DNA from: Draconibacterium halophilum
GTDB lineage: Bacteria; Bacteroidota; Bacteroidia; Bacteroidales; Prolixibacteraceae
DNA: 64,000 nt
Direction of reading: 5' to 3'
Assembly: GCF_010448835.1 (NCBI RefSeq)
Contig: NZ_CP048409.1
Coordinates: forward strand, 3,885,501-3,949,500
Shown: piece by piece, positions 52,684 through 61,375 of the stretch
Position numbering within the stretch: position 1 is the first letter of the stretch
Layout: every line of letters starts with the position of its first letter
Made by a program: the position numbers and the translations under genes
The notes under the pieces: model-generated
The model's input: only the letters and a program-made list of their open reading frames with translations
Databases searched by the model: none
Told to the model about the DNA's origin: nothing

Positions 52684-53634
52684 TCATTTCATGGCTCCTT
52701 TGGTAATAGCCATCACCGCTGCTGTACGCACCAGTCTTCCTCCTCCGGAGTTGGTTCCTGAAGCATGGATGATCCAGGATGAGATTTTGGGTACCATTGC
52801 CATTCCTATGATTCCACAAACCGGAACAATCAGGTTGGAAACAAAAAACAGTTTGGGCTCATAGATTAGCATGGCATTGATTTGGGCAATTTCCATTTCC
52901 AGGACAAAAATCAGTATCTCCTGCACGATGGAAAGGATCAGCAAAGCAATGGGCAGATACAGGTTGACATTGATAAACCGGGCGATCCATTGCAGGTAGT
53001 TGTCCTGAAAACCATCAAAAATGGACAGGGCAAATACCAGCGGTCCGAAGATCACCAGTAACACGCAAAACACCGTTCGAAGAAAAGCAATCAGGTAAAC
53101 CAGCACTTCAAAAAAGGATTCCAACAACTGACGCGTGGCATCCATTATATAAAAGTTGATCTGGTTTTGAATGGCCCTTCCACTAAATATATTGTAAGTG
53201 GTCAGGATCAGGTTTACTCCCTTGTCCCAGAGATCAGCTTCCTTTTCTTCGTTTTCATAAAACAGTGGAAGATCGGTGGTAAGAATGGCTTGTTGTTTGT
53301 CTTCCAGTCGCTCTTTTACGATGTGCTTTTTATCGGCATACACGGCTTCCGACAAATGGGTCAGTCCTTTTGTGGGTGCCAGCAACAGATTTACAAAAGG
53401 TCCCCAAAAGGTGATCACCAGCACCAGTGCAAAAGGTCTTAACAATGGCAGAATAGATACCGGATTATCTGCGATCAGCTGCTCATAAATCCGTTTAGCG
53501 ATGTAAAAGAAGGCAGCAATCCCGCCAATGGCTCTTGCCATATCCACCAGTATGCGGGCATGGTTAACACCGGAGTCCACCAGCATATCGGTAAATGCGA
53601 AAAAATCATTTGTTGTCAGTACTTGTAGCAACAT
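52684..53634 (-). CDS. traJ: Conjugative transfer protein TraJ (VirB6-like)
   Basis: 316-aa polytopic membrane protein with about six to seven helices, including LRPFALVLVITFWGPFVNLL and VLVYLIAFLRTVFCVLLVIF and LPIALLILSIVQEILIFVLE. A hydrophilic loop of about 75 residues lies between helices (around 95-165). The sequence FGPLVFALSIFDGFQDNYLQ followed by WIARFINVNLYLPI is the TraJ signature. It probably forms part of the inner-membrane channel. About 27 bp separate it from the next upstream gene. Confidence 0.92.
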   Translation of the reverse strand: MLLQVLTTNDFFAFTDMLVDSGVNHARILVDMARAIGGIAAFFYIAKRIYEQLIADNPVSILPLLRPFALVLVITFWGPFVNLLLAPTKGLTHLSEAVYADKKHIVKERLEDKQQAILTTDLPLFYENEEKEADLWDKGVNLILTTYNIFSGRAIQNQINFYIMDATRQLLESFFEVLVYLIAFLRTVFCVLLVIFGPLVFALSIFDGFQDNYLQWIARFINVNLYLPIALLILSIVQEILIFVLEMEIAQINAMLIYEPKLFFVSNLIVPVCGIIGMAMVPKISSWIIHASGTNSGGGRLVRTAAVMAITKGAMK

Positions 53635-53661
53635 ACTTCTTTCTGTTAATCGGTTAAATGT

Positions 53662-54381
53662 TTATTTGCTTAAAAATGCATAGCTCAGCGTCTGGCTGCT
53701 GTAGCTGTTAAAAAAGAGCAGCTTGCCGTGGGTATAATCCAGCTCACCCAGCAGCTTCCATAGCTCCTGACTTATTTTTGTGAATGCATCCAGTTTGCTT
53801 CCGTGATCGGTCTGAAACAAGTTCACCATTAAAAACCGCATTAATAGCTGATCGGCTTCCTTCTCATAGATCGAATGGATTTTGGCTGAGTTGTTATGGC
53901 TTCCCAGTTTATTCACTTTCTGATAGAGTTTGATAAACTGTGCTGCCAGCTTGTAGATATCTCCCAGCTCATCAGAACGGGCATCAAATAATTTATCACT
54001 TATCTGTTGGGTAAAGTCCGTATTGACTTTTATTCCTTCTGTTTCTTCCTGTCTGCCTTTCATCTGGCTACGTTCGATGGCTTTGGCGACCAATCGTAAA
54101 AGACCGGTTTTTAGTTCTCCGGCAATTTCTCCTGCATCGGTAACCGGCAGTGCCCCCACTTCCACATAATAATGCGTTGGCCAAGTGCGTACAAAAACAT
54201 GAGGTATGGGTATCAGCCAGCCGCTAAAGGCAATAAAAGTCAGCGGATAGGCTCCTTCCATTTCAGGGTAGTAACCGTGCCAGGGTTTGATCTCAATGAT
54301 TTGTGCTTTTGTCTCTTTTGTTAGCGTGAGAATCAGCAGAATCGTCATTAACAGTATCGTTATTCGTTTCATTATTTTCAA
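53662..54381 (-). CDS. Exported conjugal transfer protein, uncharacterised
   Basis: 239-aa protein with a signal peptide (ITILLMTILLILTLTKETKA) and no further membrane helix. Visible segments are WHGYYPEMEGAYPLTFIAFS, FVRTWPTHYYVEVGALPVTD and a helical C-terminal half (about 120-239). It is placed between VirB4-side genes and TraJ, in the region where TraI-like proteins lie, but it does not clearly match TraI by eye. A periplasmic component of the secretion apparatus is likely by context. Confidence 0.7.
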   Translation of the reverse strand: MKIMKRITILLMTILLILTLTKETKAQIIEIKPWHGYYPEMEGAYPLTFIAFSGWLIPIPHVFVRTWPTHYYVEVGALPVTDAGEIAGELKTGLLRLVAKAIERSQMKGRQEETEGIKVNTDFTQQISDKLFDARSDELGDIYKLAAQFIKLYQKVNKLGSHNNSAKIHSIYEKEADQLLMRFLMVNLFQTDHGSKLDAFTKISQELWKLLGELDYTHGKLLFFNSYSSQTLSYAFLSK

Positions 54382-54386
54382 TTGAT

Positions 54387-55031
54387 TTAGTGATAAAGAC
54401 TGTAATACATGGCAAATCCTTCCAGGTCACCGCTGTCATAGCTTTTCAGATAGGAAGCATACATCAATTTGTTGTGCAGGTAGCAGATGGTGCCGTAGTG
54501 TTGTTTTACACTGAGATAAATTCCGTTAATGGCATCGTAACGCTGTTTATCATCCATCATAAACAGGTTGTCTTTAACGATGATATTCAGAATGGACGTA
54601 ACCAATGCCTTACTGTCATCCAGAATCAGGTCAAAACTCTGAACAATAGCAGCCGCCTGCTGGGTGGTAAAATTTCCATCCTGTACCAATAGTGGGACTT
54701 TGTCAGTATAGATGGCGATGATCTGTTGCAGGATGTCTTTGGTTTCCTTTATACGCATATAATCTTTGATCAACAAGGAAACTTTCTCCAGGCTTTCCAG
54801 CATTTTTTGATCGATGCCCAATATCTCTCCGGTCAGTCCTTTGATATCACCATTCAGGGCTTTGATCAGCACATTGTACAGGTTGATTTTTGAAAGGATT
54901 CCTTCTTCCTGCGTCCAGAGGGCTTCACGTTGTATTCCGGCTCCCACATCCGTTACCGGTGTCTGCGCCTGACTTGTACTTGCAACTGCTGCAAGAAGGA
55001 CAATTAAAATGACTACGATTAGATTTTTCAT
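54387..55031 (-). CDS. Exported helical protein, TraI/VirB5-like position
   Basis: 214-aa secreted, mostly helical protein. Signal peptide MKNLIVVILIVLLAAVASTS (to about AQA, 23). The mature part has long amphipathic helices such as GILSKINLYNVLIKALNGDI and LEKVSLLIKDYMRIKETKDI. This resembles VirB5/TrbJ-type pilus-tip or channel proteins in outline and lies directly after VirB4, a place often held by such a protein. The assignment is by layout and position; the stop is 5 bp before the next gene. Confidence 0.68.
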   Translation of the reverse strand: MKNLIVVILIVLLAAVASTSQAQTPVTDVGAGIQREALWTQEEGILSKINLYNVLIKALNGDIKGLTGEILGIDQKMLESLEKVSLLIKDYMRIKETKDILQQIIAIYTDKVPLLVQDGNFTTQQAAAIVQSFDLILDDSKALVTSILNIIVKDNLFMMDDKQRYDAINGIYLSVKQHYGTICYLHNKLMYASYLKSYDSGDLEGFAMYYSLYH

Positions 55032-55052
55032 GCTCGTTCTGTTTTTATGGTT

Positions 55053-57467
55053 TTACATATGTTTTAAGATCTCAAGGATGGATTGGTCTTTGATCAGCTG
55101 TTCCAGCACTTGTTCCTTTTCGGTTTGTTCGGTGGTGTAACAATAGTATTCGGCCCGACTTACTTCCAGGGCAAAGACTCTGGAATATTCTCCCAGGGAA
55201 ATAAATACTTCCTTAAATTTTCGGTTGGATGGCAGATTTTTATTGATCGACAGGATTTGTTCTTTTTGAAAAGCATTCAATCCCAGGAATCGGCTAATCT
55301 CATCGAACTTGTTTTTAAATTTGCCCATATCGAGCAAAATGCGGGTATCGGCATTGTTGATAATCGCATCACGGATAATGGGTGATGAAATCACATCATC
55401 CACTTCCTGTGTGACCACCATGGCTTCGCCAAAAAACTTGCGAATAGTTTTGAAAAAATACTTAAGATAATCGGCCATTTGCGGTGTGGCAATAGCTTTC
55501 CAGGCTTCTTCCAGACAGATCACTTTTCGGGTGCGTTTCAGCTTCCGCATCTTCTGCAGGAAAATATCCATGATGATCAGTGTGGCCACCGGAAAAATTA
55601 CCGGGTGGTCTTTTATCGCATCCAGCTCAAATACTAAAAAGGGACAAGAGAAAAACTCATCGGTTTGCATGGGTTTATTCAGCAGGTAATCGTATTCTCC
55701 TCCCTTGTAATATTTGCTAAGTATAAAGAAAAATTCGTTGCTGTTAAACTCAATGGATTCTTCTTCGGCAAGCCGTGGAATAATGTCTTTACAAAACTCG
55801 AAGTAGTCGTTAAACGAGCGTTTCTTTTTCCGTTTTGTTTCAAAATACCGATTCACCGAAAAGGCAATTACATCCTTTTCCATTTCAGTAAGATGTTCTT
55901 TGTAAATGGTATAAATAACGGATAGAATAGTTTGCCGGCGTTCCAGGTCAGGTGAACCATCCACCACAAAAGGATTAAAGGAAATGGGATTCGTTTCTGA
56001 AAACTCAATCATTTTAGCCCCGCCTTTATCCTTCAACCGTTCATCGAGGTAACGGGTCAGGATCTCATAGCTGCGTCCCACATCCAGTAAAACAACATGG
56101 CAGTTTTTACTTTCGGCATATTGCCGCAGCAGGTGATTGGTAAAAAAGGATTTTCCGGATCCCGATCCGCCGATAATAATTTTGTTGCGGTTATGGATCA
56201 GGTGCTTTTTCATGGGCTCATCCGACAGATCGACCTTTACCGGGCAACCTTCCATCCGGTCCGACAGGTGAATAGTAAATGTTGAATCTGAGTTTTTGAC
56301 CGCGCCCTCAAAGTTTGTCAGGCAGCAGGCTTGTGGTACCTGGGTCAAAAACAGTTCTGTTTCCGGCAGCTGGGTGCTAAAAGGCAATCCTGCAAAAAAC
56401 AAAAACGGCAGATCAAAGGTGTGCTGGTAAGGGAAACAGTTCATCAGTGAAAAAGCTGTGGCCGCTTCACTTTTGATTTTCTTCAAATTTGAGATCGAAG
56501 TATCCAGCAGTGTCACATTAAAATGGGTTTTAACGATCTTCTCCCCCGAGGTTTGCACGGTGTCCAGAAAATTTTCAATCAGCCCGGCATTGATCTTGTT
56601 CTCTGAGGAAAATTTTGACAGGCTGTAGATCTTTTTATAATCACTTTCCAGTCCTGCTTTTACTTCCTGTTGACCCGGTACATAGATAAACTGGTTGGTA
56701 ATATGTGAATACGGCAGGTGCCAGCTCAACGGATAAACCATCGAAACGGGCAGCCCGGTGCGGGGATGGCCGCTTGTGGGTCGTACTTCTGATGGCAAGT
56801 GCGAATGGTCACTCAAACTCAGAATTTCCACAAAGCGATCCATCACCCGTAAACGGTCTCTAAAATCGATTCCTCCCAACAGAGGCTGTCCCTCCCTGAA
56901 GTTCAATGTCAGATAGCGTTCAATCAGGCCAATTTCCGAGGCTGTCCCCATGGCTTGTTCTCTGGTTATCGGTATACTTTCTATTCCTGTCTGACGGAAG
57001 ATCGAGGCCAGGTTGGTCTGTAGTTCACGGATCTTTTCCTGTAATCGGGCTTCTTCCAGCCGTGCTTTGCGTGAAAAGATCAGCGAAGAGCCCAGGTAGT
57101 TTTTTAAAACCCCGGTATTCAACAAGCTCACATATAGGTAGCATTCATGTTTTAAATACCTCCTCCCCTGAAAATGCTCCAAATAGTTTCCTGTTAAACC
57201 TGGCCCTTTCTTCAGTGCTCTATCGCTATTTGTAGAAAATTCTTCGGGGAAAAAGAAGTCCTGTTTATGTAGCAGGGTATTTTCCGGAAGGATGTTTACT
57301 ACCCGCTGCAAGGTATCGTGTAGCAGATACAACTTCTCTGCACTACAGGACAACAGCTCCGGTAAAAATAGCCGTAGTCCTATTCCCATATCCAGGTTAT
57401 TGGAGATCAGAATATCTCCGTCAAATCCCAGTACAGGCAGACTGATTTGTATTGGTTTAACTCTCAT
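55053..57467 (-). CDS. traG: Conjugation ATPase TraG (VirB4 family)
   Basis: 804 aa from MRVKPIQISLPVLGF; an in-frame upstream extension overlaps the TraF gene and is less likely. It is the VirB4-type motor of the secretion system. Walker A is IIIGGSGSGKSFFTNHLLRQ (about 425-445), and VVLLDVGRSYEILTRYL follows. Walker B lies in KVICLEEAWKAIATPQMADY, then VVTQEVDDVISSPIIRDAII. The N-terminal half carries the usual FQGRRYLKHECYLYVSLL segment. It starts 5 bp after the TraF stop. Confidence 0.93.
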   Translation of the reverse strand: MRVKPIQISLPVLGFDGDILISNNLDMGIGLRLFLPELLSCSAEKLYLLHDTLQRVVNILPENTLLHKQDFFFPEEFSTNSDRALKKGPGLTGNYLEHFQGRRYLKHECYLYVSLLNTGVLKNYLGSSLIFSRKARLEEARLQEKIRELQTNLASIFRQTGIESIPITREQAMGTASEIGLIERYLTLNFREGQPLLGGIDFRDRLRVMDRFVEILSLSDHSHLPSEVRPTSGHPRTGLPVSMVYPLSWHLPYSHITNQFIYVPGQQEVKAGLESDYKKIYSLSKFSSENKINAGLIENFLDTVQTSGEKIVKTHFNVTLLDTSISNLKKIKSEAATAFSLMNCFPYQHTFDLPFLFFAGLPFSTQLPETELFLTQVPQACCLTNFEGAVKNSDSTFTIHLSDRMEGCPVKVDLSDEPMKKHLIHNRNKIIIGGSGSGKSFFTNHLLRQYAESKNCHVVLLDVGRSYEILTRYLDERLKDKGGAKMIEFSETNPISFNPFVVDGSPDLERRQTILSVIYTIYKEHLTEMEKDVIAFSVNRYFETKRKKKRSFNDYFEFCKDIIPRLAEEESIEFNSNEFFFILSKYYKGGEYDYLLNKPMQTDEFFSCPFLVFELDAIKDHPVIFPVATLIIMDIFLQKMRKLKRTRKVICLEEAWKAIATPQMADYLKYFFKTIRKFFGEAMVVTQEVDDVISSPIIRDAIINNADTRILLDMGKFKNKFDEISRFLGLNAFQKEQILSINKNLPSNRKFKEVFISLGEYSRVFALEVSRAEYYCYTTEQTEKEQVLEQLIKDQSILEILKHM

Positions 57468-57471
57468 GTTA

Positions 57472-57765
57472 CTACTGATAAATGCGTTGTTTAATCGTGA
57501 TAAAAACAGGGAGTTGGCGGGCAATCCGCTTCTTATGCCAGCCCCGGTGCCCGTAGTCTCTCTGAATCCGGTTTAGCCGGTAGAGCCAGGCAAAAAAGGC
57601 AGGCACACAAACCGCTACAGACACAAAAGTTCCAACAGCGATATAGAGGATTACAAAGAGTATGAGCGCGGCAAGAATTCCGTAAAGTGACAGGTAAACC
57701 AGCTGCCCGGAAAATCCTTTGATATACAGATTTGTATCTATCTTTTGGATGGTGTATGATTTCAT
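57472..57765 (-). CDS. traF: Conjugative transfer protein TraF (DUF4133, VirB3-like)
   Basis: 97 aa from the ATG complement at 57763-57765 (MKSYTIQKIDTNLYIKGFSG). Two adjacent membrane helices lie at about 28-65 (LYGILAALILFVILYIAVGT and VSVAVCVPAFFAWLYRL). The basic C-terminus HRGWHKKRIARQLP matches DUF4133/TraF. It is the VirB3-like partner of the VirB4 ATPase immediately downstream. About 100 bp separate it from TraE. Confidence 0.9.
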   Translation of the reverse strand: MKSYTIQKIDTNLYIKGFSGQLVYLSLYGILAALILFVILYIAVGTFVSVAVCVPAFFAWLYRLNRIQRDYGHRGWHKKRIARQLPVFITIKQRIYQ

Positions 57766-57868
57766 TTTTTTAATAGAATAAGATGTTTGAGAAAAAGTGA
57801 GGAACGAAGCACTGTCGTTCCTCATTTAACATCGCGGTCAACTTGTCCGGCTTTTGACGGATGGACCG

Positions 57869-58183
57869 TTAAGCAAAGAATGAGCGGATGACTACGCCAA
57901 CCAGAATCAGGAACAGGCAGGCTCCAAACCATCCCATTATTGCCTTCTGGGTATCCTGGTCCCCACTCTGCCACTTGATATATACCCGGACACCACCGAT
58001 CAGGCCCACTACTGCTCCGATTGCTATGATCAGATTGGCTACCGGATCCACATATGAATTTACTTCCGTGGTGGCCTGGTCGATTCCGGCTGAACTTTGC
58101 GCCATTGTGTTATACACTCCCAAAACCAGCATAGCTACAGCTGCCATGCCCCTGCGATAAATCGCCTGCATTTGCTTTCTCAT
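57869..58183 (-). CDS. traE: Conjugative transfer protein TraE (DUF4134, VirB2-like)
   Basis: 104 aa from MRKQMQAIYRRG at 58183; an open extension upstream overlaps other sequence and is unlikely. There is a cleavable signal-like helix (about 12-30), then two membrane helices (VANLIIAIGAVVGLIGGVRV and MGWFGACLFLILVGVVIRSF) joined by YIKWQSGDQDTQKAI. This is the DUF4134/TraE pattern, the pilin-like (VirB2) subunit. It opens the core T4SS genes, after a 20-bp gap from the membrane protein upstream. Confidence 0.9.
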   Translation of the reverse strand: MRKQMQAIYRRGMAAVAMLVLGVYNTMAQSSAGIDQATTEVNSYVDPVANLIIAIGAVVGLIGGVRVYIKWQSGDQDTQKAIMGWFGACLFLILVGVVIRSFFA

Positions 58184-58202
58184 AATTTTAAATTTTAATG
58201 GA

Positions 58203-58565
58203 TTATTGTTGATGTTGAAAATCATCGATCTTAGCCGCCAGAACGGGATGGTTCTTTTGCGTAAAATGATCCAGCTCCATGCCTTCATCCATGCCAGTTT
58301 CTTCATACATGCATGCGCCAATAGGTTCGTTTTCTACCGGATTTACCGGTAAAATCTTTGATGGAAAATCATTGGAATAAACGGCAATGGGCTGAAATCC
58401 CTCACAAGAAGTATTTTCGGAAGCACCTGTCTCAAAGTGCTGCTCTTTTGCTTTTTGTTTTGACTTTGACCAGCAATAAGCCAGTAACAAAAAATACCAT
58501 GCTCCCAGGCACAGAGAGATAAACAATAAAAATGTTGACCAGGTGATTTTGTCGATTCCAAACAT
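58203..58565 (-). CDS. Small membrane protein at the head of the tra operon
   Basis: 120 aa: one N-terminal membrane helix (STFLLFISLCLGAWYFLLLA, about 10-30) and an acidic, probably cytoplasmic tail. It begins the transfer operon; the conserved palindromic element at 58640-58680 lies about 75-115 bp upstream. I do not recognise a family; such small proteins are found at this place in several Bacteroidota elements. Confidence 0.65.
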   Translation of the reverse strand: MFGIDKITWSTFLLFISLCLGAWYFLLLAYCWSKSKQKAKEQHFETGASENTSCEGFQPIAVYSNDFPSKILPVNPVENEPIGACMYEETGMDEGMELDHFTQKNHPVLAAKIDDFQHQQ

Positions 58566-58639
58566 TTGCGTTACGTTTTAAGTTTATGTTTACCCGGAAT
58601 GCCATTACTGGTAGATTTCCGGTCATGCAAATGTGGAAG

Positions 58640-58680
58640 ACTTCAATTGAAGTTTCACCCCAGTAAGACCCCACTGGGGT
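58640..58680 (-). promoter_or_regulatory. Paired palindromic operator-like element, copy 1
   Basis: Two motifs close together upstream of the tra operon. One is the perfect palindrome ACTTCAATTGAAGT (58640-58653). The other is the inverted repeat ACCCCAGT (58657-58664) and ACTGGGGT (58673-58680), with ACCCC repeated inside. The same arrangement occurs at 61718-61757 upstream of another operon, so it is probably a shared regulatory site. Confidence 0.6.
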
Positions 58681-59340
58681 GTTGTATATGGTTAAATAAA
58701 TTTCTTCTATAACATAGGATTTATTTGGGTTTGGAGTAAAAAGAAGCTGATTTGAAAAAGCTATTAACAATTGGATTTTAAACGCTTTTGTTTGCTTTTA
58801 AATAGTAAAATAACTTTTCCCCAAAAGAAAAGAAAAAAGGGAAAAAAAGAAAAGAAACCAGGCTTACTGGCGGCCGTGGATAAAATGCAGGATTGCCACG
58901 TTACCTGTTAACCTATAAAAACAACCTGATAAGTTTTTATACGGGGCATTCATCTTGATCTTGCATTTTCCCGGGCGAAGGCTTTGTGGGGAGGCCGGCG
59001 TTCTTGGGTTTCTTTTTGGTTTTTCCACCTGTTAAGTTATTAAAACCAGTTAAGCCGTCATTAGTGCGCGGGCTACGGGAAAGTGCCGGACTGGAGAGAA
59101 ACGGAAGGATGGCTCTTTCCGTGCGGTGCCTGAAGGCTTTTTTCACTGTAAGGGCGAGACCAGCGACCGTTTCCCGTGAGTGGGCGAACGGGTTTAGGGA
59201 GTGTCGAAGCCCGTCAGAGGAAATGGCCGGGGCACGGGAGAAATACCTCAATACCTGTCAGAATTGTTAAGCGGGTTGGCAAAAGGCAAGTGCAGGAATG
59301 CAGGGAAGTATTGCGAAAAGGGCTGGTCTGACTGGAACCT

Positions 59341-59392
59341 GACTCCGGATTTTCGCTTTGGGATGGATGGTGGGGGACCGAAAATCCGAGTC
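59341..59392. repeat. 14-bp inverted repeat in the GC-rich region
   Basis: CGGATTTTCG (59346-59355) and its exact complement (59379-59388), extended by GACT (59341-59344) pairing with AGTC (59389-59392), one bulged C. The loop is 23 nt and G-rich. It has no T-run, so it is not a simple terminator. Confidence 0.55.
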
Positions 59393-59670
59393 GGGTGAAA
59401 GGAAAGGCCGGGGAAGGATTGAGCAAAGCAGACCGGAGTTCGGGCTCTTGCCGTGGGGTGCAATGAGGCTGATCATTCCGGGATATCACAGGGAGAGCGA
59501 AATACGGCGAATCATGAGCAGAGCTGGTTCAGCATGCCGGAATGATGTGCCGATGCACGGGAAGATCAAAAATCTGTTTCAGGTTTTAAGGATTAGCTCA
59601 GTGTTACTAAATTTGTTCCGTTTTTACAGAAAATGATACATCATTGCATTGAGGAATAACATACCAAATC

Positions 59671-60198
59671 ATGAAAACCCACGATATAAAAATCAGAGAA
59701 GTAAAATCAGATGACATTCATTTAGTGCAGGAAATTGGGAAAAGGACTTTTAAAGAGACCTTTGAAGCCAGTAACAGTGCAGAAAATATGCAAGAATATT
59801 TAGATAACTCTTTCTCCATATCAAAATTAGAAAATGAATTGTCCGATCAAAATTCATTATTTTATTTTGCACTATTCAATGAAAAAGTCGTTGGCTACCT
59901 TAAAGTTAATTGGAGAGAATCTCAGACGGAAAATTCAAATAAGAATGCGCTTGAAATTGAGCGTATTTATGTATTAAAAGAATTTCATGGAATGAAAGTC
60001 GGACAAGTTTTGTACGAAAAAGCAATTGAAATTTCTGTACAAAAAGACGTAGAATTCATTTGGCTTGGGGTATGGGAGGAGAATCCCCGGGCCATCCGGT
60101 TTTATAAAAAAAATGGGTTTACTGAATTTGACAAACATGTTTTCCAGTTAGGCGATGACAAGCAGACAGACATAATGATGAAACGGCCAGCCAACTGA
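59671..60198 (+). CDS. GNAT family N-acetyltransferase
   Basis: 175-aa acetyl-CoA-dependent acetyltransferase. The layout is typical: starting strand DIKIREVKSDDIHLVQEIGK, VVGYLKVNW in the middle, IERIYVLKEFHGMKVGQVLY with the CoA-binding Q/RxxGxG/A-like turn (about 105-125), and ENPRAIRFYKKNGFTEF near the end. The substrate is unknown; some close relatives act on polyamines or protein N-termini. It is on the plus strand alone among minus-strand element genes, so it is probably cargo. Confidence 0.92.
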   Translation: MKTHDIKIREVKSDDIHLVQEIGKRTFKETFEASNSAENMQEYLDNSFSISKLENELSDQNSLFYFALFNEKVVGYLKVNWRESQTENSNKNALEIERIYVLKEFHGMKVGQVLYEKAIEISVQKDVEFIWLGVWEENPRAIRFYKKNGFTEFDKHVFQLGDDKQTDIMMKRPAN

Positions 60199-60223
60199 AC
60201 AGCAAAACAGTAACCAATATCAA

Positions 60224-60948
60224 TCATATTCGTTTATCTTTTGCATTTTTATCAAAGGCAATCAGGTTAAACATTTCGCGCATACGGCTGCGAACACGGT
60301 TGCCATACTTTTCTTCTATTTCACTAGCAGAGAGATTTGTTGTCAGGTAGGTTGGGATGCCTTTGGAAACAAAAAGATCGTACCTGCTAAGCAGGATCTC
60401 TCCCATCACATTACATTCATTCCCAAAATACTTTTGAACCTGCTCAACGCCCAAATCATCAAAACAATAAATACTTGGAATGGGGTTGGAATAACTCAGA
60501 TCCACCGGATTTTTGCTGTAACGGTTAATTACCTTGTAACCTTCTTTTTCAAATTCAAAACTGATATCACGTGTAGAGACTACCCTGTATTGCTTTCCTT
60601 GTTGAAAGAAGTATTTTACCAAGCTCATCAATGAGGTTTTCCCGCAACCAATCGGCCCGGATAGCAAAATACCTTTTTCAGGTCTAGGTTTCTTTTTTCG
60701 GCTACTTCTTTGTCTTCAATGGCATAAACAATTAAACGGTAAAGCAACTCTGAATCCTCAGGATACAACTGGAATTGTTGCCCATAAGTCTTTTTCCCCA
60801 GGTCTTCCAACCATTTTAGGCAGGCGTTAAACCCGAACTGGTGTTTCCCGTTTTCAAAACCGGCGATTTCTTTATAGGGGTTCGGAGTAATCTTTGTCGG
60901 TTTCGACATGGAGGGGGTTGGATTTTCCGTTTTGTTTTTTTCTTCCAT
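60224..60948 (-). pseudogene. DnaC/IstB-like ATPase split by a frame break
   Basis: Two overlapping frames together make one 241-aa protein. The first part (60948 to about 60685) is MEEKNKTENP through RNLDLKK, with ENGKHQFGFNACLKWLEDLG. The second part reads GILLSGPIGCGKTSLMSLVK (Walker A), SIYCFDDLGVEQVQKYFGN (Walker B) and IPTYLTTNLSASEIEEKYG plus RVRSRMREMFNLIAF (sensor/Arg finger), as in DnaC/IstB-type helicase loaders. One extra A in the A5 run (T-run 60674-60678 on the plus strand) joins them. As written the gene is broken; this may be a sequencing error. It follows the replication-type HTH gene. Confidence 0.78.
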
Positions 60949-61375
60949 TTTTTTTCAAATTTTGGGAGGATTCTTCTTTACTGTTTCTCTTGTTCATATA
61001 GTTTATAAAAGGCGACCCACTTGCGGTACCACTAGTAGTCCCGGTAGCAGTTCCGCTTGCAGTCCCGGTAGCAGTACCACTAGCGGTCCCGAATCTGGTA
61101 CAGCTAACTTTGCTTACCTGGTAGCGATTGGCTCCGGGAGAATATCGGATATATCCCCAATCGTTCAGCTCTTTCATACACTTCGAGTAGGTGCTTTTGG
61201 AACCAATCCGGGCCATGGCCATCACATCCAGCCGGTTTATTTCAAATTGTTCCCGGAAACGATTCAGGTTCCAAAGGTTAAATAGAGCCATGTACAGGCT
61301 GATATGCTGTGATGTCATGTTGGCATCTTCTTCCAGGTGTTCAAAAAAACCGCGCAGTTGCCGGATATAATTCAT
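60872..61375 (-). CDS. Winged-helix replication/DNA-binding protein with GTAS repeats
   Basis: 167-aa protein. The N-terminal 95 residues form a winged-helix type DNA-binding domain, with MTSQHISLYMALFNLWNLNR, INRLDVMAMARIGSKSTYSK and CMKELNDWGYIRYSPG, similar to domains of replication initiators (RepA/DnaD-like). A low-complexity run of six Gly-Thr-Ala-Ser/Thr units follows (about 96-119), encoded by 12-bp DNA repeats, then a basic tail. It overlaps the downstream DnaC-like gene by 77 bp, so the two are likely coupled. It may be a replication or transfer initiation factor of the element. Confidence 0.75.
   Translation of the reverse strand: MNYIRQLRGFFEHLEEDANMTSQHISLYMALFNLWNLNRFREQFEINRLDVMAMARIGSKSTYSKCMKELNDWGYIRYSPGANRYQVSKVSCTRFGTASGTATGTASGTATGTTSGTASGSPFINYMNKRNSKEESSQNLKKNGRKKQNGKSNPLHVETDKDYSEPL
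61019..61090 (-). repeat. Six tandem 12-bp repeats inside a coding region
   Basis: On the coding (minus) strand there are six consecutive units of the form GGN-ACY-RCN-ASY coding for Gly-Thr-Ala/Thr-Ser/Thr. The units vary mainly at third codon positions, so the protein repeat is preserved while the DNA has diverged. Confidence 0.75.

Larger units (their letters stand above)
58566..59670. other. Intergenic region with a GC-rich, purine-rich segment
   Basis: 1.1 kb between the tra operon and the acetyltransferase. After the operator-like element the plus strand has a long A/G tract (about 58800-58860). From about 58860 to 59600 it is clearly more GC-rich than its surroundings. A strong 14-bp inverted repeat lies at 59341-59392 (CGGATTTTCG with CGAAAATCCG, plus GACT/AGTC). 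Several open frames exist on both strands, but none has a protein-like pattern. The region may be an origin, a leader or RNA. Confidence 0.45.

Noticed and set aside
58432..58770. Open frame on the minus strand over the tra-operon leader
   Set aside because: It overlaps the head gene of the operon and the palindromic element. Its resemblance to a frame at 61680-61946 comes from the shared DNA element, not from a protein.
58937..59251. 104-codon frame in the GC-rich block
   Set aside because: High GC lowers stop frequency; several overlapping frames on both strands exist and none has a domain pattern.
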